Shown: positions 55,512 to 64,000 of the stretch, piece by piece
Layout of the letters: every line of letters starts with the position of its first letter
How positions within the stretch are numbered: the first letter of the stretch is position 1
Assembly: GCA_002212985.1 (NCBI GenBank)
Contig: NBMY01000147.1
Location: 26,755-90,754 of the forward strand
Length of the DNA stretch: 64,000 nucleotides
Direction: 5' to 3'
From: Sphingobacteriales bacterium TSM_CSS
GTDB taxonomy: Bacteria; Bacteroidota; Bacteroidia; Chitinophagales; UBA2359
The notes under the pieces: model-generated
The model's database searches: none
What the model was told of the DNA's origin: nothing
What the model saw: only the letters and a program-made list of their open reading frames with translations
Position numbers and translations under genes: made by a program

Positions 55512-56906
55512 ATGGCATCATTTGATTTAATTGTAGTTGGCAGCGGCCCGGGTGGTTATGTGGCTGCCATACGCGCCGCCCAGCTTGGCATGAACGTGGC
55601 AGTAGTAGAGCGCGAGTCGTTGGGCGGCATATGTCTAAATTGGGGCTGCATTCCTACCAAAGCCCTGCTGAAAAGCGCTCAGGTTTTTGAATATATAAAA
55701 CACGCGGCAAACTTTGGCATACAGATAACAGATGCCAAACCCGATTTTGGGGCCATGATTAAGCGCAGCCGCGAAGTAGCCAATGGCATGAGCAAGGGTA
55801 TCCAGTTTTTGTTTAAAAAAAATAAAATTACGGTTATTGATGGTTTTGGCAAACTGCTTACGGCAAACAAGGTAGAAGTTACCGCCACCGATGGCTCAAA
55901 ATCCGAACACATAGCAAAGAACATTATTTTAGCAACCGGCGCTCGCTCGCGACAGTTGCCCAATTTGCCACAGGACGGCAAAAAAATAATAGGCTACCGC
56001 GAAGCCATGTCGCTGCCCCAACAACCCGAAAGCATAGTAATTGTAGGTGCAGGCGCTATTGGAGTAGAGTTTGCCTACTTTTACAACTCCATAGGTACCA
56101 AAGTTACGCTGGTAGAATTTATGCCGCGTCTCACCCCTGTTGAGGACGAAGAGGTATCGAAAGAATTAGAGCGGCAATACAAAAAAGCAGGCATTGAGGT
56201 GCTTACCGGCACTACGGCCGACTCGGTTGACACATCGGGCAAACAATGCGTAGTAAACCTTACGGTTAAAGGAACCGAAAAACGGCAGATAACCTGCGAT
56301 GTAGTGCTTTCGGCCGTAGGCTATACAACCAACATTGAAAACATAGGGCTGGAAGCATTGGGCGTTGCCACCGAAAAAGGCACGGTTATTACCGATGAAT
56401 ACTACCGCACCAATGTAAAAGGTATTTTTGCCATTGGCGACATTACCAAAGGACCCGCTCTGGCACACGTAGCCTCTGCCGAAGGCATAATTTGCGTTGA
56501 ATACATTGCCGGTTTAAACCCTCAGCCCTTAGATTACGGCAACCTGCCCGGCTGCACCTACTGTCAGCCCGAAATTGCATCGGTAGGTCTTACCGAACAA
56601 AAAGCCAAAGAAATGGGCTATGATATTAAGGTGGGTAAATTTCCGTTTACCGCATCGGGCAAAGCAAAAGCAGCCGGCCACAGCGAAGGGTTTGTAAAGG
56701 TAATTTTTGATGCCAAATACGGCGAATGGCTGGGCGCACACATGATTGGCGCCAACGTTACCGAAATGATTGCCGAAGTGGTGGCCGCCCGAAAATTAGA
56801 AACCACCGGACACGAAATTATTAAAACCGTTCACCCGCACCCCACCATGTCGGAAGCCATTATGGAGGCTACCGCCGCCGCCTATGGGGAGGTCATTCAC
56901 CTTTAA
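55512..56906 (+). CDS. lpdA: Dihydrolipoyl dehydrogenase
   Basis: 464-residue flavoprotein (E3) of 2-oxo acid dehydrogenase complexes. The FAD site is LIVVGSGPGGYVAAIRAAQLG, the redox disulfide GGICLNWGCIPTKALLK, the NAD site IVIVGAGAIGVEFAYFYNSI, and the second FAD segment GIFAIGDITKGPALAHVAS. The active-site histidine-glutamate pair is in HPHPTMSEAIMEA. The E1 and E2 genes are not in the window. Confidence 0.97.
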   Translation: MASFDLIVVGSGPGGYVAAIRAAQLGMNVAVVERESLGGICLNWGCIPTKALLKSAQVFEYIKHAANFGIQITDAKPDFGAMIKRSREVANGMSKGIQFLFKKNKITVIDGFGKLLTANKVEVTATDGSKSEHIAKNIILATGARSRQLPNLPQDGKKIIGYREAMSLPQQPESIVIVGAGAIGVEFAYFYNSIGTKVTLVEFMPRLTPVEDEEVSKELERQYKKAGIEVLTGTTADSVDTSGKQCVVNLTVKGTEKRQITCDVVLSAVGYTTNIENIGLEALGVATEKGTVITDEYYRTNVKGIFAIGDITKGPALAHVASAEGIICVEYIAGLNPQPLDYGNLPGCTYCQPEIASVGLTEQKAKEMGYDIKVGKFPFTASGKAKAAGHSEGFVKVIFDAKYGEWLGAHMIGANVTEMIAEVVAARKLETTGHEIIKTVHPHPTMSEAIMEATAAAYGEVIHL

Positions 56907-57035
56907 AACCCCATAGCTTGCCTGTTTTGAAATATTTTTTCGGGTTAAAAAAGCCAAAAGCCTTTATTCCAGAATAAAAACCTATCTTTACCCCGCTTTT
57001 TGCAGTTTGCCACTCTAAACTTGTTTTCATATTGC

Positions 57036-57065
57036 AAAGTTGCTCTTTTTTTTAAGGGCAACTTT
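57036..57065 (+). other. Stem-loop between lpdA and the lipoprotein gene
   Basis: AAAGTTGC (57036-57043) pairs with GCAACTTT (57058-57065), followed by a short T run. It is either a distal lpdA terminator or a leader element of the next gene: a near-consensus promoter (TATCTTTA, 56983-56990) lies just before it. Confidence 0.4.
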
Positions 57066-57150
57066 TTGCATTTCAGCACTTTTCAAACAACGGCTGCGTT
57101 ATTACAAAGAAGTAAAAACATGTTTTACCCGGCAAACCACCTTAGTTGTA

Positions 57151-57792
57151 ATGAAAAAAATTGTAAGTCTTTTCCCCCTTATAGTGTTGCTGATGCTGGC
57201 CGCCTGCCAGCCCGTTGTAACGTTTACCGAACCGCAACCGGCCAATACCGAAAATGTGCCCAGTTTTCCTAACCGCCTGCAGGGAAACTACCTAAGCACC
57301 GAAAACAGTTCTATGCTGCTGATTTCCGACAAGATAATAACGCGGGTATATGATTACGATGCCAAAGTGCATACCAACCAACTTGACAGCAATATGCAAC
57401 TGCACGGCGATACTTTGGTTGACTTGAAAACCAAAGAAAAAATGCCCGTAAAATTTGAAGGCGACAGCCTTATAACACATATGCACTATACCGATACCCT
57501 GTTTGTGCTTAACAACGAAAACGTAATGCGAAAATTAAAAGGGTATTATTTTTTAAACACCAAATACGGGCCCGATAGCTGGGAAGTAAAAAAACTCCAC
57601 CTTTTGCGGGGAAAACTTACCATTAGCCGCATAAACAGTGCAGCCGATATTGCCAACCTGCTGGAGTATGCCGAAAATAACGAAGATACCGTGCCCCCCT
57701 ACAAGGTTACCATCACAAAAAAACAGTTCAGAAAGTTTGTAAGGAAAAACGGCTTTACCAACGATGAAGTATTCGTAAGGCAAAAAAAGTAG
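57151..57792 (+). CDS. Lipoprotein, unknown function
   Basis: 213 residues from ATG at 57151, which gives a lipoprotein signal (MKKIVSLFPLIVLLMLAAC). The mature protein has repeated beta-type segments (NYLSTENSSMLLISDKIITR, EKMPVKFEGDSLITHMHYTD, KGYYFLN) and a charged C-terminus. No family recognised. First gene of a plus-strand group leading to the WD40 and kinase genes, but the spacing does not prove an operon. Confidence 0.72.
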   Translation: MKKIVSLFPLIVLLMLAACQPVVTFTEPQPANTENVPSFPNRLQGNYLSTENSSMLLISDKIITRVYDYDAKVHTNQLDSNMQLHGDTLVDLKTKEKMPVKFEGDSLITHMHYTDTLFVLNNENVMRKLKGYYFLNTKYGPDSWEVKKLHLLRGKLTISRINSAADIANLLEYAENNEDTVPPYKVTITKKQFRKFVRKNGFTNDEVFVRQKK

Positions 57793-57880
57793 CCGCCGGC
57801 TGCCCGAAAATTTTGGTTACTCAACCCCTATGCCTAAAAGGCTTGAAAGAATGAACTGTTTAAATAAAAATCTTATGCAT

Positions 57881-59302
57881 ATGAATAAAATTTCCCTTCC
57901 TGCCGTTCTGCTGTTTATGCTGCTTACACACCGCATTGCAACGGCACAACCCGCTTCGGTTGAATTGCAACAAACCTATAACTGCAACTCAAAAGTAGAA
58001 TACATAACTTTTAGTCCCGATGGCTCAACCATTGCCGCCGCCGCCCATAACGGAAACATTTACCTGTGGAATACCAACGCACCCGAAACGCAAACGCCGC
58101 AGGTGTTAAGCGGGCATTCGGCATTGGTCAACCATGTTGAATTCAGCAAAAGCGGCAAATTGCTGGCAAGCGCTTCAAATGACGGAACGGTAATACTTTG
58201 GAACGCCGCCACCCTTACCGAAATTAAACGTTGGCAAACTGCCCTGCCTACCTCGCTCTTTAAAGAAGCCTACTTTGTAGTATTTAGCCCCGATGAGCAA
58301 TATGTATATTTTGGCGGCAAATTTAAAAAAATAAAAAGCGGCAAAACAACCGGAACAGATACACAAACCCAAACCCTGTTTGAAGGCAATTTTGACATCA
58401 CCATTGCCCGAACCTCGCCCGATGGTAAATTTCTTGCCTTTGCAAACGGTTATGCCATTTCATTTCTTAACCTGCAAACCGGTGAAGTAATTAAAACCAT
58501 TAATGAACATATTTCCGACTATATTAACGACCTGGCATTTTCCAGCAATGGCAAACAACTGGCCGCCTGGTGCGAAAAAGGAATAATACTGCTTTGGGAC
58601 TACCCCTATTGCAGCTTTATCAAAACCCTTGATGCCGGCAACAAGGGCTACAGCCACCTTGCTTTTAGCAACAATAACGAGTTAATAGCCAGCGGAAACC
58701 TTGGTCCGGCTTTCCGAATCTGGAACCTTGCCGATGGTAAATTTACCGAAGTGAATAAACACAGCAGCAAGGTAAATGCCTTTGCCTTTAGCCCGGCAAA
58801 TAACAATAGTATGGCCACCGCAAGCTATGATAAAACCATAAAACTATGGCTACTAAACAACGTGCTACCCGAACCGCCTACGCCGCCTACGCCGCCCGCA
58901 CCAACACCGCCGGCAGAAGAACCCGCCCCGCCGGCACCCCAACCGGTGGCAGCACTAAACAACCGGCAGGTTATTCCAAAAGGAACTTTTACCGTAGGTT
59001 CACCCAATATTACCGTAAACATCTGGGACGACCGCCGCGAAGATGGCGACGAAGTATCGCTTTATTTCAACGACCAATGTGTTTTGGAGCATTACACATT
59101 GGTAAACCAAATACACACCATTAAACTAACCCTGGGTCTCAACAGAATTAACACATTAACGCTGTTTGCCCATAACCTTGGCGCACAACCGCCCAATACA
59201 GCCGCCATCTCTATTTTCGATGGCAAACATACCCGCCGCATTACCCTTTCATCAGATTTTGAAGGCTCCGAGGCTATTCATATTGTGTATCAGCCCGAGT
59301 AA
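57881..59302 (+). CDS. Exported WD40 propeller protein with C-terminal beta-domain
   Basis: 473 residues from ATG at 57881, giving a signal peptide ending ATAQPA. Seven WD40-like blades (about 25-325) end IYLW, VILW, a degenerate third, ISFL, ILLW, FRIW and IKLW. A Pro-rich linker (PPTPPTPPAPTPP, about 332-352) leads to a domain of about 110 residues with NITVNIWDDRREDGDEVSLY, in which several acidic residues could bind calcium. I recall similar tails in other Bacteroidota caspase and WD40 proteins, unverified. Likely a periplasmic scaffold. The kinase genes follow. Confidence 0.83.
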   Translation: MNKISLPAVLLFMLLTHRIATAQPASVELQQTYNCNSKVEYITFSPDGSTIAAAAHNGNIYLWNTNAPETQTPQVLSGHSALVNHVEFSKSGKLLASASNDGTVILWNAATLTEIKRWQTALPTSLFKEAYFVVFSPDEQYVYFGGKFKKIKSGKTTGTDTQTQTLFEGNFDITIARTSPDGKFLAFANGYAISFLNLQTGEVIKTINEHISDYINDLAFSSNGKQLAAWCEKGIILLWDYPYCSFIKTLDAGNKGYSHLAFSNNNELIASGNLGPAFRIWNLADGKFTEVNKHSSKVNAFAFSPANNNSMATASYDKTIKLWLLNNVLPEPPTPPTPPAPTPPAEEPAPPAPQPVAALNNRQVIPKGTFTVGSPNITVNIWDDRREDGDEVSLYFNDQCVLEHYTLVNQIHTIKLTLGLNRINTLTLFAHNLGAQPPNTAAISIFDGKHTRRITLSSDFEGSEAIHIVYQPE

Positions 59303-59393
59303 GCCACACGTACCCAACCTCAGTTGTACCGCTTTTTACAGTAAATTGCCGTAAAATACCACTCACCATGCCTTACTTTTCAGCGCAAGAAAC

Positions 59394-59401
59394 TACCTTT
59401 G
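59394..59401 (+). promoter_or_regulatory. Probable promoter of the kinase genes
   Basis: TACCTTTG matches the -7 consensus, 134 bases before the first kinase ATG. The leader contains a CCTGCC/GGCAGG complementary pair. No -33 element seen. Confidence 0.45.
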
Positions 59402-59534
59402 CAAATTGGTAAACACCCTCTGGTAGCAGCAGAAACCCGGCAAATAGCCCCTGCCCTGCCAATGAGGTGGTTTGCAGATTTTATAAGCAGGGTTAATCTG
59501 TTGGGCAGGAAAAATAAAACATGAGGCTATCAGC

Positions 59535-60671
59535 ATGACATTGGAAGAATTCAGGCAGCGGTATCGTTACGATGTAACAAAGGATAAATTGGGCGAAGGT
59601 GGATTTTCAAAGGTGTACAAAGCCTATGATACGCAAATGAACCGCGATGTGGCGCTGAAATTCTACCATGGCGACATTAGCGAGCGCTACGGGGTAATGG
59701 AAGAGTTGAAAAAGGTAATGACCTTTAAACACCCCAACTTGGTGCGTTATTACGATGCCGTTATCTTAGATGCCCCTACCATGTTTGACGAAAATGCCAA
59801 AGCCCAAATTGGGGTAATGGAATACGTAAACAGCGGCGATTTAAATGATTTCATGAAAACCTACCCTTCCATGCAAGAATTGGGCAAGGTAGTAGAAGGC
59901 ATTCTGGAAGGACTTGATTACCTGCACAGCAAAGGAGTGGTTCACCGCGATATTAAGCCCCAAAACATACTGCTGCACAAAGAAAACGGGCAATGGATAC
60001 CCAAAATAGCCGATTTTGGGCTGGCAAAACGGCTAAACACCTTCGGCGACCAATCCTCAAAACTACTCGGAACCATGGAATACATGGCTCCCGAACAGTT
60101 CGATTCCAACAAATACGGTATTAACGGACAAATTGGCACCAACGTTGACATTTGGTCGTTGGGAATTATCCTGTACGAAATGTTTACCGGCGAACTGCCT
60201 TTTGGCGGCCGCAACAGCGGCACCACACACGAGCAGGTAATGTTTAACATTATGCAAAAAGAACTGAGTACCGAACTTGATGCCATAGACGAACCCTACC
60301 GCAGCGTAGTAAAACAATGTTTGGTAAAAAAAGCCACTCGCCGCGCCGCAAACGCCCGGCAACTTATTGACATTTTGCATGGAAATACTACCGCACCCGC
60401 CGAACAGCCCTCCAAAGTAGATACCTTGCTGGAACGTGAACTAAATTTACTTGCTAAATGTTTGCTATTTGCCGTAAGTTTGATTTTAACCCCCCTGACA
60501 GGATTGGTTGTTTATGCTTTATGGCTCAATTTTCCACGGAAAAGGGCGCAACAAGCCTTAAAAATTGTTAAAAATGCTTTTCTGGTGTGGTTATTGTTGC
60601 TTGTTTTGGCAGCGTGCTATATCTTGTGGAAAAATGGATGGTTAAAAGAGGCACTAAATACTTATTTTTAA
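59535..60671 (+). CDS. Membrane-anchored Ser/Thr protein kinase
   Basis: 378 residues. Hanks-type kinase domain at about 10-285: glycine loop LGEGGFSKVYKA, ATP lysine 42 (VALKFY), HRDIKPQN at 137-144, DFG at 160-162 and APE at 185-187, all intact. Two hydrophobic segments at about 315-333 and 345-365 anchor the C-terminus in the membrane with only a short tail outside, so no PASTA or other sensor domain is present. Paralogous to the next gene. Substrate unknown. Confidence 0.92.
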   Translation: MTLEEFRQRYRYDVTKDKLGEGGFSKVYKAYDTQMNRDVALKFYHGDISERYGVMEELKKVMTFKHPNLVRYYDAVILDAPTMFDENAKAQIGVMEYVNSGDLNDFMKTYPSMQELGKVVEGILEGLDYLHSKGVVHRDIKPQNILLHKENGQWIPKIADFGLAKRLNTFGDQSSKLLGTMEYMAPEQFDSNKYGINGQIGTNVDIWSLGIILYEMFTGELPFGGRNSGTTHEQVMFNIMQKELSTELDAIDEPYRSVVKQCLVKKATRRAANARQLIDILHGNTTAPAEQPSKVDTLLERELNLLAKCLLFAVSLILTPLTGLVVYALWLNFPRKRAQQALKIVKNAFLVWLLLLVLAACYILWKNGWLKEALNTYF

Positions 60672-60751
60672 ACGTAACTTTACCCCTTTATTACCGCTTG
60701 TTAGGGGCATTAGCGCATTTGGCAGGCAAGAATTGCAAGTGAAAAAACAGC

Positions 60752-62098
60752 ATGAATTTCAGAGACCGCTATAAATTTGACGCCACCAAAGATTTTATAG
60801 GCAAAGGTGGCTTTTCTAAAGTGTACAGAGCAGAAGACCTGGTGCGAAACCGCACCGTTGCTCTTAAATTTTATTCGGGTATTGCCTCCGATAAATACGA
60901 TATTATCAACGAGATAAATCGTATGGAAGGCATAGTACACCCAAATCTCATTCGCTATTACGATGCCGATATTATTAACTCGGTGAACGCGCTGGGTGAA
61001 AAAGAACAAATACAGGTAGGCATTATTGAATATGCAAATGCCGGCGATGTGGGAGCCTATTTTAAAGAAAAACGCAGCAATGAGGTAACCAAAAACATTA
61101 TTGAAGGTATATTGCGCGGCTTGCAATACCTGCACGAACACAATATTGTACACCGCGACCTGAAACCCAAAAATATTCTGCTCTCGCAAACAGGCAATAC
61201 CATTACTGCAAAAATTGCCGATTTTGGAATTAGTAAAAAAATTGATATGGAGGACATGAGCGCGTCTTCCCAGTTGCTTGGCAGCGTAGAATATATGGCA
61301 CCCGAACAGTTTGCCCCTGCCGTTTACGGAATTGGCGGAAAAATAGACACCAATGCCGACCTGTGGTCGCTGGGCATCATTTTATATGAACTCTTTGCCG
61401 ATAAACTACCCTTCGGCAGCAGAACCAAAGGCATTACCTACGAACAAATACTTAACAACATTCTGTTTCAGGAACTCAGTATTGACTATGATTTGGTTCC
61501 CAAACCATATAGCACCGTTATTAAAGCCTGTTTGGTAAAACATGCATCAAAAAGGGCACAATCTGCTCAACAACTGCTCGATATTCTGGAAGGGCGCAGC
61601 AGCGGAATTATTATAGAACCTGCCGTAGAAAAAAGTGAAACCGGCGGGGTAAAGACTACTATTTTACCCGATACCTCATTGCCCGAAGTACCAACCGCCG
61701 ACCTTAGCGAGGACGTTGCCAAACTCATTAACGAAAAATCTACCCAACTTTTTGAAGATACTTCGGAAGTTACCCAAAAACTGCCCGATGAAATTTCGCG
61801 CAATGAAAAGGGCGAACCCGTAAAGGGCAATTCCAACTTTATACGAAATGAAATTAAAGTAGGAAAAGATCTGTTTAAACTCCATAACTATGTGGAAAGT
61901 TTTAAAATCTTAGACAAATACCGCTTTAACCCCGAATTCGACACCGAAGCCAAGTTTTTTCTGGGCTTTATGTACTACAACGGCAAGTGCGGCGGCGCAC
62001 ATGACCCCGCAAAAGGCCGCAAATTAATGAATGAAGCCAAATCGGAAAATCATCCACAGGTACTGGAATTAATGGTGAAATATATATTAACCCGATAA
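60752..62098 (+). CDS. Ser/Thr protein kinase with Sel1-like tail
   Basis: 448 residues. Kinase domain at about 7-285: GKGGFSKVYRA, ATP lysine 39 (VALKFY), HRDLKPKNILL at 134-144, DFG at 157-159 and APE at 183-185. A Ser/Thr/Glu-rich spacer (about 290-365) follows, which may itself be phosphorylated. A short Sel1-type helical repeat ends it (AKFFLGFMYYNGKCGG, DPAKGRKLMNEAKSENHPQ). No membrane segment, so it is cytosolic. Starts 80 bases after kinase 1 and is probably cotranscribed. Confidence 0.9.
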   Translation: MNFRDRYKFDATKDFIGKGGFSKVYRAEDLVRNRTVALKFYSGIASDKYDIINEINRMEGIVHPNLIRYYDADIINSVNALGEKEQIQVGIIEYANAGDVGAYFKEKRSNEVTKNIIEGILRGLQYLHEHNIVHRDLKPKNILLSQTGNTITAKIADFGISKKIDMEDMSASSQLLGSVEYMAPEQFAPAVYGIGGKIDTNADLWSLGIILYELFADKLPFGSRTKGITYEQILNNILFQELSIDYDLVPKPYSTVIKACLVKHASKRAQSAQQLLDILEGRSSGIIIEPAVEKSETGGVKTTILPDTSLPEVPTADLSEDVAKLINEKSTQLFEDTSEVTQKLPDEISRNEKGEPVKGNSNFIRNEIKVGKDLFKLHNYVESFKILDKYRFNPEFDTEAKFFLGFMYYNGKCGGAHDPAKGRKLMNEAKSENHPQVLELMVKYILTR

Positions 62099-62112
62099 CC
62101 CCTTTCATCTAC

Positions 62113-63789
62113 ATGCGAAACAACCTGTTTATTTTTACCATATTTCTTTTGTGTAGCCGGGTTGCCGTTGCACAAATGCCCTTTACCAAATTCTGGATTG
62201 GCTTTACCGATAAATTAGCAACCCCCTACACCCTTAGCCAGCCCGAACAATACCTGTCGTCAAAAACAATTGAGCGACGCGCCACCTACGGTATTCCGGT
62301 AGAAGAAACCGACCTGCCGGTTGACCCCGCCTATGTACAAACCGTAAAAGAAACTGGCGCTACCGTACTTTACACCTCGCGCTGGTTAAATGGCGTAGTT
62401 ATTACCGTACCCGATTCAGCTACGTTGCTGGCAGTTCAGGAACTGCCTTTTGTAATCAACTCGCGCCCGGTTGCTAGGGTAAAGCCGGGACGCCCTTCGA
62501 TAGTGCATAAGTTTAACAACGTACAGGCATCGGGAAAACAAACCGAAACAGACGCTTCTTTCGACGATGAATATTACGGAGAAGCCTACAATCAGCTTAA
62601 AATGCTCAACGGCGATTACCTGCACTCGCAAGGCTACCGCGGACAAGGCATGGTTATTGGCATTATGGATGCCGGTTTTACCAACGCCGACAGTATGGAA
62701 GTTTTCCAAGCGCATTTTGAAAATGGACAAATTCTAGGGCATAAAGATTTTGTTGATGGCGATGATGATGTATTCAGCTACAGCTCACATGGCACACATG
62801 TGTTTTCTATAACCGGCGGCAACTTGCCGGGCACTTATGTGGGCGCTGCCCCCGAAGCCGCTTTCTGGCTATTCAGAACCGAAGATGCGCCTACCGAAAC
62901 AGCCATTGAAGAATACAATTGGGTAGCCGCCGCCGAATTTGCCGACAGCGCCGGCGTTGATGTACTAAATACCTCATTGGGCTACAGCATTTTTGATTAC
63001 CCCGAAATGAACCACTCCTTTGCCGATATGGACGGCAACACCACCGTTATTTCTCGCGGCGCCGATTTGGCCGCCCGAAAAGGTATGCTGGTCGTGTGCA
63101 GCGCCGGCAACCAGGGCAATAAACCATGGCAGTATATTACCGCACCCGCCGATGCCGACAGCGTACTCACCGTTGGCGCCGTTGATTCCATCGGGCAATA
63201 TGCCTCTTTCAGTTCAAAAGGACCCACCGCCGACGGGCAAATAAAACCCAATGTGGCTGCACAGGGCGCCCGAACCGCTTATGTAACACCCTGGGGCACG
63301 GTTGAAAAAGGTAATGGCACGTCATACTCCTCGCCGGTAATTTGCGGCTTGGCAGCCTGCTTGTGGCAAGCCAACCGCGATAAAAACAACATGGAAATTA
63401 TTGATGCCATACAACAAAGCGCAAGTCAGCACCTTGCCCCCGATACTTTGCTGGGCTACGGCCTGCCCGATTTTTATACTGCCATGCTCATGGTATCCAA
63501 CAGCCCGGTATTGCAAATTCCCGAAGGCACACCCTCCAATGTGTTTCCCAACCCCTTTGAAAACGATACCAATATATATTACTACTCCTACGCCAACGAA
63601 ACCATAACGCTTCAATTGGTAGATTTAACCGGCCGAGTTATTGCCACCCATCAGACAGAGGTAAGGCAGGATGCTCCTTATTGCATCCGTTTTTCGGAGT
63701 GGGTAAACTGTCCCAAAGGGGTTTACCTTCTTCATATTATGGCCAAAAACCGGCACGATGTAGTTAAAGCCATGAAAACCGGTAATTAA
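62113..63789 (+). CDS. Secreted subtilisin-family (S8) protease with T9SS tail
   Basis: 558 residues. Signal peptide to about residue 20 (VAVA), then a propeptide-like region (25-165). The subtilase catalytic residues are Asp186 in GIMDAGFTN, His226 in YSSHGTHVFS and Ser404 in GNGTSYSSPV. A T9SS sorting tail (about 475-558) contains VFPNPFENDTNIYYY and a terminal KGVYLLHIM. It lies 14 bases after the kinase 2 stop, so it is probably in the same transcript; its role with the kinases is unknown. Confidence 0.93.
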   Translation: MRNNLFIFTIFLLCSRVAVAQMPFTKFWIGFTDKLATPYTLSQPEQYLSSKTIERRATYGIPVEETDLPVDPAYVQTVKETGATVLYTSRWLNGVVITVPDSATLLAVQELPFVINSRPVARVKPGRPSIVHKFNNVQASGKQTETDASFDDEYYGEAYNQLKMLNGDYLHSQGYRGQGMVIGIMDAGFTNADSMEVFQAHFENGQILGHKDFVDGDDDVFSYSSHGTHVFSITGGNLPGTYVGAAPEAAFWLFRTEDAPTETAIEEYNWVAAAEFADSAGVDVLNTSLGYSIFDYPEMNHSFADMDGNTTVISRGADLAARKGMLVVCSAGNQGNKPWQYITAPADADSVLTVGAVDSIGQYASFSSKGPTADGQIKPNVAAQGARTAYVTPWGTVEKGNGTSYSSPVICGLAACLWQANRDKNNMEIIDAIQQSASQHLAPDTLLGYGLPDFYTAMLMVSNSPVLQIPEGTPSNVFPNPFENDTNIYYYSYANETITLQLVDLTGRVIATHQTEVRQDAPYCIRFSEWVNCPKGVYLLHIMAKNRHDVVKAMKTGN

Positions 63790-63811
63790 ACAGCAACTCA
63801 ACTTTTCCAAA

Positions 63812-64000
63812 TTGCGGAACCTCATTTTTACACTGCTTGCCCGCTTTGCAAACGGTAGGCGTAGTTCTTTTTACTTTTACCATATTAGCCAGTCAGTTTT
63901 ACGGAATATACAATTAGTTTCGATAGCATTTTTAGTGCTTATTTGGGCAGGGCTTCTCCAAAGACAGTCAATTCTGCAACAATTGTTAGGTATTAGTTGG
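63812..64000 (+). CDS. Possible partial gene at the right edge
   Basis: An open frame runs from TTG at 63812 to the window end (63 codons, no stop). It reads as an arginine-rich start (RNLIFTLLARFANGRR) followed by a hydrophobic stretch (LVSIAFLVLIWAGLL). No ATG and no clear ribosome site are visible. It may be the start of a membrane protein, or chance. Confidence 0.25.
   Translation, partial: MRNLIFTLLARFANGRRSSFYFYHISQSVLRNIQLVSIAFLVLIWAGLLQRQSILQQLLGISW

Overview
The window looks like a chromosomal segment of an uncultured or environmental Bacteroidota, probably near Chitinophagales/Saprospirales. Four signs point there: secreted enzymes with type IX secretion (T9SS) C-terminal sorting domains; an alternative complex III (ACIII) respiratory locus joined to an aa3-type oxidase; a GYDIA-type GHMP kinase; and promoters of the Bacteroidota form TAnnTTTG. 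I found no rRNA, tRNA, insertion sequence, prophage, CRISPR array or plasmid function. Genus-level placement is not possible from the sequence alone.

Layout. 1-3.5 kb: ribBA (cut by the left edge) and two glycosyltransferases. 3.5-14.2 kb: mostly unlinked single genes, namely an SRPBCC protein, a cytochrome-c-like lipoprotein, two other lipoproteins, a helical-repeat protein, cysQ, mnmA, a glycerophosphodiesterase, an M23 endopeptidase, a PglD-type acyltransferase, a MerR regulator, an MBL-fold hydrolase and an F420-reductase-like protein. 14.5-16.4 kb: an exported WD40-caspase protein. 16.9-18.7 kb: MazG-like, DUF420 and SCO genes. 18.9-34.1 kb: a roughly 15 kb minus-strand respiratory operon, actABCDEF-ctaC-ctaD-ctaB-two subunit III genes-subunit IV, closed by a strong terminator. 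In ACIII, quinol is oxidised and electrons pass through heme c subunits to the oxidase; ctaB supplies heme O/A precursor, and SCO and DUF420 probably help assembly.

34.5-40.4 kb: a small membrane protein, the tail-specific protease, ribE, tilS and lgt. 40.6-50.2 kb (plus strand except one lipoprotein): a DUF6580 membrane protein, a CotH/lamin-tail T9SS protein, the GYDIA GHMP kinase and a tandem pair of M43 metalloproteases with T9SS tails. 50.3-55.3 kb (minus): a YadA-head-like repeat protein with an S74 autoprocessing chaperone, a DUF58 protein and holA. 55.5-63.8 kb (plus): lpdA, a lipoprotein, an exported WD40 protein, two Ser/Thr kinases and a T9SS subtilase.

The least ordinary items are: an ActE cytochrome fused to an OmpA peptidoglycan-binding domain; a hexaheme ActA; the exported seven-bladed WD40-caspase protein; the WD40/kinase/kinase/subtilase cluster, whose second kinase carries a Sel1-like tail; the 26 x 17-residue repeat protein with an intact S74 Ser/Lys dyad; and a 54-bp perfect palindrome between convergent genes. 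None of these can be called new without database searches.
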